DNA of 64,000 nt from Ricinus communis (GCF_019578655.1 NC_063256.1:15882916-15946915); one strand, 5' to 3'; counted from the stretch's first letter, positions 21,062 to 32,300 are shown. Made by a program: numbers and translations. The notes: a model not told the origin generated them from the letters alone.

Positions 21062-22247
21062 ATTACCTGATGCAATGAATCATTAGTTATTCGTACAAGA
21101 AATCAAGTTAATCAGAAATCCTACCAAAAATTAAACAGCATAACGGCTGTGATTCGACTAACAAAAAACTTTAGACTTAACAAAAGACTAAAGCCTCAAT
21201 CTCCTGCATAAACTAATTAACCGATACATTCCAACCTACTTTATCATGCACCAACTAACGCAACTTTATTCTAACAATTATTCATAATAGAATGCCATAA
21301 ACAAACTTTATTTCTGCAAACCCAACACTTATCATTTTCATAATCAACTTCACAGCAAACGTAAAAACTAATGTAAATTAAATCTAACTGAGGTCATATT
21401 AAAGCAATGTAACAACGTAAAACTACTAAAACATACTAGCACGTCCTAAATAAAGTATATGCATAAAAGAAAAACTAAATTAAAAATAAATAAAAGCAAA
21501 AAGTGAAGAGACTTACTTGGAACTGTCGAGAAAGGTAAGAAGGATGAGAGAAATGGAAGAAAACAACACCTTGAAGCATAGAAAAGGGGGTAGCAAAATT
21601 TTTTGGAAGCCTCCCTTTTTATAAACAGGGGTCGACGCGAGGGCAAGGCCGTCTTGATCGACGACTGTGGACTCGGCCGTCACGAGCCCTTATGCTTTGA
21701 TGGTGCACCATTTGGCACGGGTGGGGGCACGGTCGTGCTGACCAGCACGGCCTGGTGTTGCCGCCCGTGATGCCTTTGGAAGCCGTGATGAACAGCTGAA
21801 TCCCCCAAGTCTTCATGTGTCTTTCATCACGGGCTTGACTCAGGCCGTGCTGATGGGCACGGCCTAGTGTTATAGCCCGTGATGGCCATAAAAACAGTGG
21901 TGAAAGAGGAGGTTTCCGGGCTTTCCCTTGCCATCTCGGGTCGTCGAACTCCCTACCTGCAATTGACACATATACGCACATGTTTAGGAAGTAAATCAAG
22001 GAAATATGGTCAAACGGAAAAGTCTGTCCTTACCGATTGCAAAAGTCCGACTTAAGTTAAAAACCTTAAATTCATACAACTACGTTAAATTACCAAGTAA
22101 GTGTTCTAATTATTATCAAGCAAACTAAAATGAATAAAGTCAAAAGAAAATAATGAAATAACAAAAACTAATAAAAACATGAAAGCATAGCCACAGTCGA
22201 ATGTACAAAAGTGCTTATTTGTGCTGAGTCCTAAGCTTGACTTATCC
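21062..22247 (-). other. Non-coding spacer upstream of the third reading region, with G/C-rich motif cluster
   Basis: This part of the Athila-like element lies between integrase and the third reading region; the LTR-B insertion cuts its upstream end. At 21630-21920 it has a G/C-rich block with repeated CACGGCC, GGCCGTG and CCCGTGATG motifs that resemble the G/C-rich block of the 3' LTR (17510-17740). A 126-codon open stretch on - (21619-21999) covers it but is Pro/Arg/His-rich without a domain; I consider it non-coding. A promoter for the third region is possible but not shown. Confidence 0.55.
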
Positions 22248-25200
22248 TGTAATACCCAGAATTTTTATATATTTAATAATGAGTTTTTATTTAAGTTAAT
22301 TTTAGCTTCATTTTTTATTTGGTTTAATTTGAAATGATTTAATGGAAATTTTAATATTAGTCAATTAAATGAATTATTATTTTTCTATACCCAATTAGTT
22401 TGAAATTTCAAGAATTAATTAAGTAAATTATTTGAAGGGTAGAATATATTCTTGGTTATTCTAATTTTTCCCCAATGTATATGTATATGTATAAATAAAA
22501 TTATTTATATTGAAAATTTTTGGTAGAAATTGTAAAAGATGTTTTTATAAAAGAATTTTGGAGAAATTGGTATTTTAATTGGCTAGTGGCATTTAATTTT
22601 AAGTTGAAAAATAATTAGTAAATTGGTTATTTAATTTAATTGTGTGTTAGGTCTAAATTGGAAATTTATTTTGGAATAAGGATTAAAAAGTATAATTTTA
22701 TTTTTATGGGGTTCTAATGGAAATTTGTGAGTTTGGTATTTTTGTAAATAAATATGTCGGTCAGGGGTATTTATGTAATTGTGTATTTTCAATAATTCTA
22801 ATTTGACCCAAATTAAATAGTTAGGAGCTCAATTGAAAGGCTATAAAGGAAAGTTTAGGGGATAAATTGGAATTTTGATGGATGGAATTGTAAGTAATTA
22901 AGAAAGTCGAGGGACCAAATTATAATAAGGAAAAGTTCACGGGTCAAATGTCTATATTGAAAGAAAGAAAGAAGGATCAGGGAGAAAGTAGCAGGGAGAG
23001 AGAGGGAGATGTCGGGAAGAGGAAGGAAGAGACGGCGACGTCGTCCATCGAGATGGCCGGCGAGTCCGCGTTAGCGAGGAAAAAAGAGGGGCGGCTTTCC
23101 GGCGATCGGCTCCCTTCGAAGAGAGCTTCATTTTGGCGGTGGCAGCATCGGTTGTGGTGGCCGGAATTGCGAGATCTGGCAAAATGAAGTTTGGGGGGCA
23201 CCCGACGTTTTTTGGTTTTTTCGGCGAGCTCCAGCGGAGCTATGGACGATCAGAGGACATATCCCGACTCTCCTCAACTCAAGCTTCACAATGGCACCGG
23301 TTTCGTGGCGATCGGGATTCGTTTGCAGATCGATGGCTGAGATCATCCGTAAATCTCTCTGGATGATCGGGTGTCAGATCGGAGAATCGAAAGCGGGGAT
23401 CGTCATCAGCGCGTCGTTGTGAGTCCGATGGTGTATTCGGATCATCGATCGGACTCCGGCGGCTGGAGGCGAGTCGACCGAGCGACCGAGCGTCTCGGTA
23501 ATTTTCTCTAGCCTGAAAGTTTGGAAATTCTTGGTTTAATTGTGTGTCTATTGGTTTATATTGAGTATTAGATGATATTTGTGAATCAAAAATAATTGTC
23601 TGTCAATTTGCCTGCCTCGTGTTTTGTATTGTGTGGCGAAGTCTGGAAAATAGTGAAGTTTGGGGACCCGACTCCCGTTGTTTGAATTGTTGGATATTTG
23701 AAGTATTTTTCTGGCAGGTCCTAGACCCGTTTTTACGGGGGGTAATGTCCGTGTTGTAGGGGAGGTTCTGCCAAATTTTTGGTAGAATTCTCCTGTGTCG
23801 AGATTCTTAGACAGTCAGTCCTAGGAGTCTAGACCTAGGATTAATAATCGATTGTTTCAGCATTTTGATAAATTGTTTTCCGTGATTAGATGATCTGTCT
23901 GTTCGGCTCGCTCCAACCGAGGCACCGGAGCAGAGCTAGGAGGTCGCCCAATTCTGTGAGTTAAAGTCACTTAATCGTTGCACTATTGCTAAGTCTGAAT
24001 TTAATATGCTATTTTGGAAGTTTATGCTTAATATGGTTATTAGTATCGCAACGTAAATAATTTCACTGGATTATTAATTATTGAAGATAATATAAGTATT
24101 ATTATAGTAATGTTATAATAATACCAAATATTATCAGTTTTCCATATGAGTTGCATGATGTCTTACTCTAAATTGTTAATCGTTATTTTAATATGGTTGA
24201 ATGACTTAATTAGACAATAATATTTATTAAATGTGGTGATTGCGATTTGGGAAATGTGGCTTGTAGAACATGCCGCCTGATGGGTTACATCAGGATCGCG
24301 TGTGCACCGGTAATGATCATGGACGGTTAATAAGATTTTTATGGGTTCGACCTGGTCGAGCATGGCTCTCTGGGCTGATTTGAGTAAATTGCGGTAATAA
24401 GATTTTTATAGGTTCGCCCTGGTCGAGCATGGCTCTCTGGGCTGATTTGAGTAAATTGCGGTAATAAGATTATTATGAGTTTTGTCCTAGTCGAGCATGG
24501 CTCTCTGGGCTGATTTGAGTGAGATGCCGGAGTAAAGGACCCTGGTCAAGCTTCGCTCTCTAGGCACCGGCTTATTTGAATATTAAGTGACCGAATTGGA
24601 GTTAAGGACCCTGGTCGAGCTTTGCTCTCTAGGCGCCAGTCCTATTGGAATGAGATGCCGGAGTAAAGGTCCCTAGTCGAGCACTTGCTCTCTGGGCGCC
24701 AGTCTTATTGGATTAAGAGAGCCAAAATGGCTACTAGAATTTGGGGTTAGGGTTCTACTGAGCCACTCGTCCCGTAAAAGTAAAAATATATTTTTATTTA
24801 TTCATTTATTTATTTATTATGGTATGATTATAATATGGGTTGTATTTACATGCATGGTTGATATATTGATTCGAATGATTAATATTTTCTGTGAAGAAAG
24901 CAATAGTACCCAGATTATTTGATTTTAACTCACTCTCGAGACTAACAGTCTCCATTTACTGTTTTTCAAATTCGTGACTGTTAGCCTTCCCGTGACTCTT
25001 ACTCAGTAACCCAACTTCTTCATCATCGGGTGGTGTTTGATTTGGTATGTCAAATTGTAAAAGTTTTAGATCCTCCGCAGTAGTAATAGTAGGGATATTA
25101 GTGGTAAATTTTCAGAGTTTCGGGTCTTGCCAAATTCTTCTGGCAGACCGAATTAGTTATGTAAAATTTAATTGTTGAGATATTTGTGGCATTGTTACTA

Positions 25201-25320
25201 GTAAAATTTGAGATGAGATTTGTTTAAGTCAGTGAGTGTTAGGCTTACTACGGGTTTCGATGGCCTTACACCTACCCATTCCCTAGTGTCGGTCACGGGC
25301 CCACAGGTGGGGTCGTGACA
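22248..25320 (+). mobile_element. Solo LTR, family LTR-B, inside the Athila-like element
   Basis: A 3073-bp segment starts TGTAATACCC and ends GGGGTCGTGACA. The flanking 5-mers are TATCC (22243-22247) and CATCC (25321-25325), a target duplication with one transition. No PBS, PPT or polyprotein is inside, so it is a solo LTR. The ends and internal landmarks match the copy at 35564-38503. The landmarks are a G/C-rich 5' third, GGAGGTTCTGCCAAATTTT, GTGAGTTAAAGTCA, a GGTCGAGC subrepeat cluster at 24340-24715, and CTTACTACGGG near the end. Short + and - frames at 22948-23366 differ completely from those in the other copy, so they are not conserved proteins. The very long LTR would suit Tekay/Del-type elements, but this is a guess. 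Confidence 0.88.
24340..24715 (+). repeat. About 64-bp subrepeats in LTR-B (GGTCGAGC...CTCTCTGGGC)
   Basis: Six degenerate copies of CTGGTCGAGCATGGCTCTCT followed by GGGC and a variable spacer, near 24354, 24418, 24486, 24541, 24608 and 24670. The first three are near-identical including their spacers; the last three form a second subtype with GGCGCCAGTC. Equivalent clusters occur in the other LTR-B copies. Confidence 0.85.
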
Positions 25321-26015
25321 CATCCGGATCAACCCTCCTGTGCATATAAAGCCAGGTCAACTCGTTGCTCACCATCCAACGAGTTACCATGGTAAAGCTT
25401 CAACCGATGGCCATTCACTTTGAAATCTCCCTTCTCGGGATGATGCAACTCAACCACTCCATACGGAAAGACCTATCTGACCTGAAATGGTCCAGACCAC
25501 TGACTCTGCAACTTTCTAGGAAACAGACGAAGGCTAGAGTTGCATAGCAACACTCGATCCCCGATTTGAAACTCCTTATGCCCATGAATCCTTTGATCAT
25601 GCCATTTCTTCGTCCTTGCTTTGTAAGTTAACGAGTTTGCATACGCCTACTGGCGCCACTCATCTAGCTCACTCAGCTGCCACTGTCGCTCATTACCTAT
25701 AGAATCAATATCAAAGTTACAAGTCCTAAGGGCCCAAAGTGCCCTATGCTCTAACTCAACAGGCAAATGACATGACTTTCCATAAACAAGGCAATAGGGC
25801 GTAAAACCTATAGATGTCCTAAAAGCAGTCCTAAATGCCCATAATGCATCATCCAACTTAAGAGCCTAATCTTTCCTACTGGTACTAACAGTTCTCTCTA
25901 AAATACGCTTAATACCCCTATTAGTTACCTCAACCTGCCCACTAGTCTGGGGGTGATAGAGAGTAGAGAACTGTTGAGTAACCCCGTACCGCTTAAGCAC
26001 CTTCTCTAATTGGGG
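25321..26015 (-). pseudogene. Athila-like integrase, C-terminal part only
   Basis: Only the end of the integrase core and the C-terminal region remain. In order: TLYHPQTSGQVE with the last catalytic residue of the DDE set, RGIKRILERTV, then LDDALWAFRTAFRTSIGFTPYCLVYGK (open 25647-25856), [21 protein letters not shown] and KVNGHRLKLYHG towards 25321. The zinc finger and the first two catalytic aspartates are absent because the RT frame is joined directly to YGVTQQFSTLYHP near 26015. A TAG at 25866-25868 replaces the Trp usual after RKD; further stops occur near 25650 and 25530. The coding end continued to the LTR-B insertion at 25320. Confidence 0.88.
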
Positions 26016-26868
26016 CAGGTGAAAGTAGTCTTCTCTTGGTCCTCAAGTGTAATAGGAATCTGAAGTAACCTGAAAAACCATCAAGATAACAATAAAACAT
26101 GTGACCTACCAAACGCTCAATCATCTTATCAATGAAAGGAAGAGGGAAATGATCCTTTCGAGTTGCATCATTAAGCCTCCTGTAATCAATGCAAACTCGG
26201 AAGCCTGTTACCATCCGAGTCGGGATCAACTCATCCTTCTCATTCCTTACCACCATCATGCCTCCTTTCTTGGGCACAACCTGCACAGGACTCACCCACG
26301 AACTGTTAGACATGGGATATATCAAACCTGTATCAAGAAGTTTAATTACCTCCTTCTTCACCACTTCTTTCATGTTCGGGTTGAGTCGTCTTTGAGGCTG
26401 AACAACCGGCCTAAAACTGTCCTCCAACGAAATCTTATGAAAGTAAAAACTTGGATTTATGCCTGGGATGTCAGCTATCTTGAAGGCAAAGGCCTTTTTG
26501 TACTTCCTTATAACTTCCAAAAGCATGGCTTGTTCTTCGGGGGTCAGATCAGCTGCTATGATCACTGGCAAGCGCTTCTCTTCACCCAAGAAGGCATAAA
26601 TCAAGTGGCTCGGTAACTCTTTCAATTCTAGGACCGGTGGGTCCTCGAATGAGGTCTTTACCTTCTGCACTCCATACTTGTCAAGAAAAAGATAAGAATC
26701 AGTTGACAAGCTCAGCTCAGAAGCCAATAAAATAGCGAGTTGCTCCAACACTTGCTCGTTGGACAACTCCTCCTCATTCTCAGCTAGTGCTACCTGCAAA
26801 GGGTCAGAACATAACATTTCCTTCAAATGGGACTCAACCACATCATCAATCACATCAACAAAATACAC
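26016..26868 (-). pseudogene. Athila-like reverse transcriptase, N-terminal half
   Basis: This follows protease in the same frame, interrupted only by the stop at 26890-26892. It contains ELKELPSHLIYAFLGE, ITPEEQ-like LTPEEQAMLLEVIRKYK, AFAFKIADIPGINPS, QRRLNPNMKEVVKKEVIKLL, SSWVSPVQVVPKKGG, GFRVCIDYRRLND and DHFPLPFIDKMIERL. The first catalytic Asp is in FYCYLDGFSGY. The sequence then goes out of frame, and after the out-of-frame equivalent of TTFTCP it jumps into the integrase end. The YXDD palm motif, thumb and RNase H are absent, so no active RT is possible. The conventional open frame, 25993-26868, has no real start codon (GTG); it is polyprotein. Confidence 0.92.
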
Positions 26869-26889
26869 AGCATTATCATGGTCTAGGGA

Positions 26890-27312
26890 CTATCTCATAG
26901 AAGTGGCTAGGTCAAAGGTAATGGTCTCATCATCAACTCTAAGCTTAAGCTTCCCATCGCTTACATCGATAACAGCCCTCGATGTAGCTAGGAAAGGCCT
27001 ACCCAGGATAAGAGGCACAGTGCTCTCACCCTCCATATCCATCACCACAAAGTCCATAGGAAAGATAAATTTATCCACCTTCATAAGTACATGCTCAACA
27101 ACACCTCTAGGAATCTTAACAGTCCTATCAGCTAACTGAATGCTCATCCTAGTAGGCTTGGATTCATGCAACCCTAACTTAGCAAATAAACTAGTGGGCA
27201 TCAAATTAATACTAGCTCCTAAGTCAGCCAATGCACCACTAATTGGCAAATCGCCAATCATACAAGGGATAGTAAAACTCCTTGGATCTCGTCGCTTGAG
27301 TGGCAGCTTGTT
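26890..27312 (-). pseudogene. Athila-like aspartic protease
   Basis: The protease fold is complete. ISGALADLGASINLMP carries the DLGA form of the active-site motif, which is normal for Athila. SLFAKLGL, STVPLILGRPFLATSRAVIDV (the hydrophobic-hydrophobic-Gly LILG element) and KLKLRVDDETITFDL follow. The upstream strand (LPLKRRDPRSFTIPCMIG) lies between the stop at 27313-27315 and the first Met at 27261. Both flanking stops (27313-27315, 26890-26892) are in frame with the neighbouring gag linker and RT; the first sits where the family has Gln (CAG to TAG). Confidence 0.9.
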
Positions 27313-27783
27313 CTAGAGAATGGCTGAACACTCCTCATTAAGTACTACCTGACCAAGATCCTCCAACTTCCTCTTGTTGCTCAAAATCTCTTTTAAGAAC
27401 TTAGCGTACTTCGGCATCTGCGAAATCTCCTCAATAAAAGGTAAGTTAATTTTCAGCTGCTTAAACAAGTCAAGAAACTTACTGTATTGCTTGTCCACCT
27501 TATCCTGCCTCAACCTCGTAGGATATGAAACCGGGGGCTGATACACCCGCACAGGGCTCTTTTGCCTGTCTTCTTTCTTCCTCTCAATCTCCACCACCTC
27601 AGGCTCTGGTCCTTCCTTAGCTGGCTCATCCTACACAATCATATAATCCTTATCAGCTAAAGGCAAAGAACCAGTCAATTGCTTACCTGATCGCAAGGTG
27701 ATAGCCTTGCAATGCTCCCCCGAGTTTGACTCTGTAGTGCTGGGGAGCGATCCTGAGGGTCTCTCTAAAAGCATCTTAGATAT
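27313..27783 (-). pseudogene. Athila-like gag-protease linker
   Basis: A continuation in the same frame as protease. It shows an ITLRSGKQL-like string near 27690, then EIERKKEDRQKSPVRVYQPP, YPTRLRQDKVDKQYSKFLDLFKQLKINLPFIE and QMPKYAKFLKEILSNKRKL. These are Athila-conserved strings between the nucleocapsid and the protease. In-frame TAG codons lie at 27784-27786, 27631-27633 and 27313-27315. Confidence 0.85.
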
Positions 27784-28407
27784 CTAGCCAATCTGAGTCT
27801 CCAAGTTCTGAATCGAGGACTGCTGATTCCTAAGTGCACTATCAGTCTGCTGGAATCTCGTCTCTGTAGACATCACAAACTTCATCATAAGCTCCTCTAA
27901 ATTTGACTTCTTTTCTAGTGGAGAAGGAGCTTGTGCAGGCCCAGCTGGCTGTTGTTGTGGCTGCTGATGAAGTCCCTGAAAACCTGATGGACCCTGGGCA
28001 TTATTTATTGTTCCTCCAACTGAAGTTGGGATGATTACGCCACCCAGGGTTGTATGTGTTGCTGTAAGGGTTATTCTGCTGCCTTGGGGCATTCTCCATA
28101 TAATCAACCTGCTCAACATTAGAAGACACAATAGAAACAAATGGAAAAGTAGAAGAAGATGAAGCAAACATACCTCCTACAGTACAGTTCACACTGTAGT
28201 GCGGGCCATCACAAAACTCGCAGCTAATGTTCGCTACATGAACCGGCATCTCGAGTTGGTCAATCTTCTTGGTTAGAAGCTCCACCTGAGCTGCCAAGGC
28301 TGTTATAGAATCTCATCCACCATCTGCCTCGTCGCAAGGTTCAACCCGCTACCATTGATAATTGTTCATGGCCATTTCCTCTATCAAGTTTTGAGCCTGC
28401 TCGTGTG
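27784..28407 (-). pseudogene. Athila-like gag, zinc-knuckle half
   Basis: The remaining gag starts abruptly at about 28407 with EQAQNLIEEMAMNNYQW. It contains AAQVELLTKKIDQLEMP, the zinc knuckle CEFCDGPHYSVNC (CX2CX3HX4C, as usual in Athila), PYSNTYNPGWRNHPNFSW, a Gln/Pro-rich stretch (LHQQPQQQPAG) and LRNQQSSIQNLETQIG. The frame changes by about one base in the AATAAATAA run near 28008. A stop occurs near 28307, and another at 27784-27786 where the family has Gln. The capsid half is absent. Confidence 0.88.
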
Positions 28408-28500
28408 CCTCCCTCACAAGCATCTCTCTTCAAAAAGACTGAGGCACCCATAACTTGTTTTCTTTAAAAAGAAAACCAAATACTGTAAACTGATTTCTTT
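28408..28500 (-). pseudogene. Integrase zinc-finger fragment of another Ty3/gypsy element
   Basis: In - sense the segment reads FKENKLWVPQS, then an in-frame stop, then REMLVREAH. It is clearly related to [20 protein letters not shown] of the chromovirus at 10430-10510. The frame is fused directly to the Athila gag string EQAQNLIEEM at about 28407. It is too divergent from the chromovirus copy to come from that copy itself. Confidence 0.75.
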
Positions 28501-28709
28501 TTATTTCCCACTTAATTAAATGACCGAATCTCTAGATACAAATCAGAGAAGAGTTGGTAGATTGTACCACAAAAGATATAGCTTTTTATCCTGTATAATT
28601 ACATTAAATTGATTCATTTTATTATTGCATGTAATAATGCACACTTGGTTTTGGATATGCTTGATTCAGGGAGACAGATAAAACTAATTAGTTGACAAAT
28701 ATTTAAAAT
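28501..28709 (+). other. Unassigned A/T-rich spacer
   Basis: About 210 bp between the integrase fragment and the LTR-B fragment. I see no domain, repeat or element end in it. Confidence 0.5.
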
Positions 28710-28953
28710 CTCGACTCGGAAGAATTGTACCAAAAATCCGACAAAACCTCCCCTAAAATACGGACATTTACCCCCCGTAAAACGGATCCAGGACCTGCCA
28801 GAAAACACTTCGAATATTCAACATTTATTTTAACAAGAGTCAGGTCCCCAAGACTTCACTATTTTCCCCGACTCCGCCACACATCATAAAACACAACCTA
28901 AGGCAGACAGTCTGACAAACAGCTATTTTGACTCACAATATTTCTAATATCGA
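28710..28953 (-). mobile_element. LTR-B internal fragment, inverted
   Basis: The reverse complement of the LTR-B middle part (about 23575-23810 and 37030-37250). It has the GGAGTCGGGGAAAATAGTGA-like string, TCTGGCAGGTCCTGGATCCG, the GGGGGGTAAATGTCCG string and GACTCGG. Both LTR ends are missing. The right edge passes directly into the satellite array. Confidence 0.85.
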
Positions 28954-29290
28954 CAAATATAAGAAAATAACCCCGTAAAACGCGTAAATTTATGAATTGG
29001 ACAAAACAACCCCATAATAGTGCCAATAATTTAATATGAGAAAACGACCCCGTAAAAATGGTATAATTATCAATTTAAGAAAATAACCCCGTAAAACGTA
29101 TATATTTATGAATCTGAGAAAACAACCCCGTAAAAGTAGTGTAATTGCGAGTCTAAGAAAATAGCCTCATAGAAGGGATAAATTTTTTAATATGAGAAAA
29201 CAACCCCGTTATACGGGGATATTTATCAATCGGAGAAAATAACATCGTTATTTTGGTATATTTGTGAGTATGAGAAAACATCCTCTTAAT
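28954..29290 (+). repeat. 39-bp satellite array, block B (one HOR, C-rich strand on +)
   Basis: Roughly one higher-order repeat: the end of subunit 1, then types 2, 3, 4, 5, 6, 7, 9, 10 and a truncated 11. The orientation is the same as block A but opposite to everything that follows from 29343. The left edge is the LTR-B fragment. Confidence 0.92.
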
Positions 29291-29342
29291 TGATTCATAA
29301 ATATAATTGAAAGGGATATATTAAATGCTTAATGTATAACTG
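29291..29342. other. Spacer at head-to-head array inversion
   Basis: About 52 bp of non-canonical A/T-rich sequence between oppositely oriented array arms. GATTCATAAATATA near its start resembles part of a subunit in - orientation, so the spacer may be degraded array. Confidence 0.75.
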
Positions 29343-32300
29343 AGTTGTTTTCTCATATTATAAAATTAACCCATTTAAAGGGTTGTTTTCTCATACTCAC
29401 AAATATCCCAAAATTACGGTGTTATTTTCTCCAATTGATAAATATCCCCGTATTACGGGGTTGTTTTCTCATCTTAAAAAATTTACCCCTTTTACAAGGT
29501 TGTTTTCTCATACTCGCAATTACACTACTTTTACGGGGTTGTTTTTTGAGATTCATAAACATACGCATTTTTTACGAGGTTATTTTCTTATATTGACAAA
29601 TATACCCCTTTTACAGGGTTATTTTCTCATATTATAAAATTAACCCATTTAAGGGGTTGTTTTCTCATACTCATAAATATACCAAAATTACGGGGTTTTT
29701 TTCTCCTAGGGATAAATATCCCCGTATTACGGGGTTGTTTTCTCATATTAACAAATTTACCCCTTCTACGAGGCTATTTTCTCAGACTCGCAATTTCACT
29801 ACTTTTATGAGCTTGTTTTCTCATATTCATAAATATACACGTTATACGGGATTAGTTTCTTATATTGATAAATATACCACTTTTACGGGGTCGTATTCTC
29901 ATATTAAATTAGTAGCACTATTTTGGGTTTGTTTTGAAAAATTTATAAATATACATGTTTTACGGTGTTATTTTCTTATACCTATAAATATACCCCTTTT
30001 ACAGGTTTGTTTTCGCATATTATAAAATTAACCTATTTAAGGGGTTGTTCTCTCATACTCACAAATATACCAAGATTACGAGGTTATTTTCTCTGATTGA
30101 TAAATATCCCCGTATTACAGGATTCTTTTCTCATATTCAAAAATTTACCCCTTCTACGAGACAGTTTTCTCATATTCGCAATTACACTACTTTTACAGGG
30201 TTGTTTTCCTAGATTTATAAATATACACGTTTTACAGGATTATTTCTTATATTGATAAATATACAACTTTTACGGGATCGTTTTCTCATATTAAATTATT
30301 AGCACTGTTATGGGGTTGTTTTGTCAAATTCATAAATATACATATTCTACGGGGTTATTTTCTTACATCGACAAATATACCCCTTTTATGGGGTTGTTTT
30401 GCCATATTCTAAAATTAACCCATTTAAGAGGTTGTTTTCTCAAACTCACAAATATACCAAAATTACGGGGTTATTTTCTTCTATTGATAAATATCTCCGT
30501 ATTACGGTATTGTTCTATAATATTTATAAATATACCCCTCTTATGAGGTTGTTCTCTCATATTAAAAAATTTATCCCTTCTACGAGGCTGTTTTCTCGGA
30601 CTAGCAATTACACTACTTTTACAGGCTTGTTTTCTCACATTCATAAATATACATGTGTTTACGGGGTTATTTTCTTAAATTGATAAATATATCACTTTTA
30701 CTGGGTCAATTTCTCATATTAAATTATTAGCAATATTATGGGGTTATTTTCTCAAATTCATAAATATATATATTTTACGGGGTTATTTTCTTATATCAAC
30801 AAATATACCCCTTTTACAGGGTTGTTTTCTCATATTTTAAAATTAACCCAATTAAGGGGTTGTTTTCTCATACTCACAAATATACCATAATTACAGGGTT
30901 ATTTTCTTCGATTGGAAAATATCTCCGTATTACGGGGTTGTTGTCGCAAATTAAAAAATTTACTCCTTCTACGAGGCTTTCCTCTTACACTCGTAATTAC
31001 ACTACTGTTACGGGGTTGTTTTCTCATATTCATAAATATAAACGTTTTACGGGGTCATTTTCTTTTATTGATAAATATACCACTTTTACGGGATCGTTTT
31101 CTCATATTAAATTATTAGCACTATTATAGGGTTGTTTTCTCAAATTCAATGTTTTACGGGGTTATCTTCTTATATTGGCAAATATACCCCATATACTGGG
31201 TTGTTTTTTCATATTATAAATTTAACCCATTTAAAGGGTTGTTTTCTCATACTCACAAATATACCAAAATTATGGGGTTATTTTCTCCGATTAATAAATA
31301 TCCTTGTGTAACGAGGTTGTTTTCTCATATTAAAAAATTTACCCCTTCTACAAAGTTGTTTTCTCAGACTCGCAATTGCACTACTTTTAAGGGGTTGTCT
31401 TCTCAGACTCATAAATATACACATTTTACAGGGTTATTTTCTTATATTGATAAATATACCACTTTTACGGGGTCATTTTCTCACATTAAATTATTAGCAC
31501 TATTATGCAGTTGTTTCGTCAAATTCATAAATATACAAGTTTTACGGGGTTATTTTCTTATATCGACAAATATATCCCTTTTATAGGGTTGTTTTGTCAT
31601 ATTCTAAATTTAACGAATTTCAAGGGTTGTTTTCTCATACTCATAAATATACCAAAATTACGGGGTTATTTTATCCTATTTATAAATATCCCCATATTAC
31701 GGCGTTGTTTACTAATATTTATAAATAGACCCCTCTTACGGGTTTGTTTTCTCATATTAAAAACTTTACCCCTTCTACGAGGTTGTTTTCTTAAACACGC
31801 AATTACACTACTTTTGCGGGGTGTTTTCTCACATTCAAAAATATACGTTTTACGGGGTTATTTTCTTATATTGATAAATATACCACTTTTACGGAGTCAT
31901 TTTATTATTACCACTATTATGGAGTTGTTTTCTCAAATTCATAAATATACACATTTTACGGGGTGTTTTTCTCATATTATAAAATTAACCCATTTTAGGG
32001 GTTGTTTCTCCATACTCACAAATATACAAAAATTACGGGGTTATTTCTCCGATTGATAAATATCCTCGTATTACAGAGTTGTTTTCTCATATTAAAAAAT
32101 TTACCCCTTCTACGAGGGTGTTTTCTCAGACTCGAAATCACACTACTTTTACGGGGTTGTTTTGTCATATTCATAAATATACACGTTTTACGAATTATTT
32201 TCTTATATTGATCAGTATACCACTTTTACGGGATCGTTTACTCATATTAAATTATTAGCACTATTATGGGGCTGTTTCTCCAATTCATAAATATACGCAT

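Larger units (their letters stand above)
16589..28407 (-). mobile_element. Degenerate Athila-like element without 5' LTR
   Basis: In element order on - it has gag (27634-28407), linker, protease (26890-27312), RT start (26016-26868), integrase end (25321-26015), a non-coding region, an Athila-type third reading region (19617-21061), 3' non-coding DNA, a polypurine tract (17917-17931) and the 3' LTR (16589-17916). The start of gag and the whole 5' LTR are lost at 28407, where a foreign integrase fragment is joined. The RT palm, RNase H and integrase core are deleted. The element is itself split by an LTR-B solo LTR at 22248-25320. In-frame stops are frequent. The 3' LTR inserted into the gag start of the + strand element. 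Confidence 0.88.

Noticed and set aside
21619..21999. 126-codon - strand frame rich in Pro, Arg and His
   Set aside because: It covers the repetitive CACGGCC motif block, has no domain and lies in the non-coding part of the Athila-like element.
22948..23366. Small proteins in the G/C-rich part of LTR-B (both strands), and the equivalent frames at 36188-36620
   Set aside because: The two LTR-B copies encode unrelated peptides in these frames, so there is no conserved protein; the G/C richness alone explains the open frames.
25993..26868. A complete reverse transcriptase in the Athila-like element
   Set aside because: The frame ends after the first catalytic Asp; the YXDD motif and RNase H are absent.
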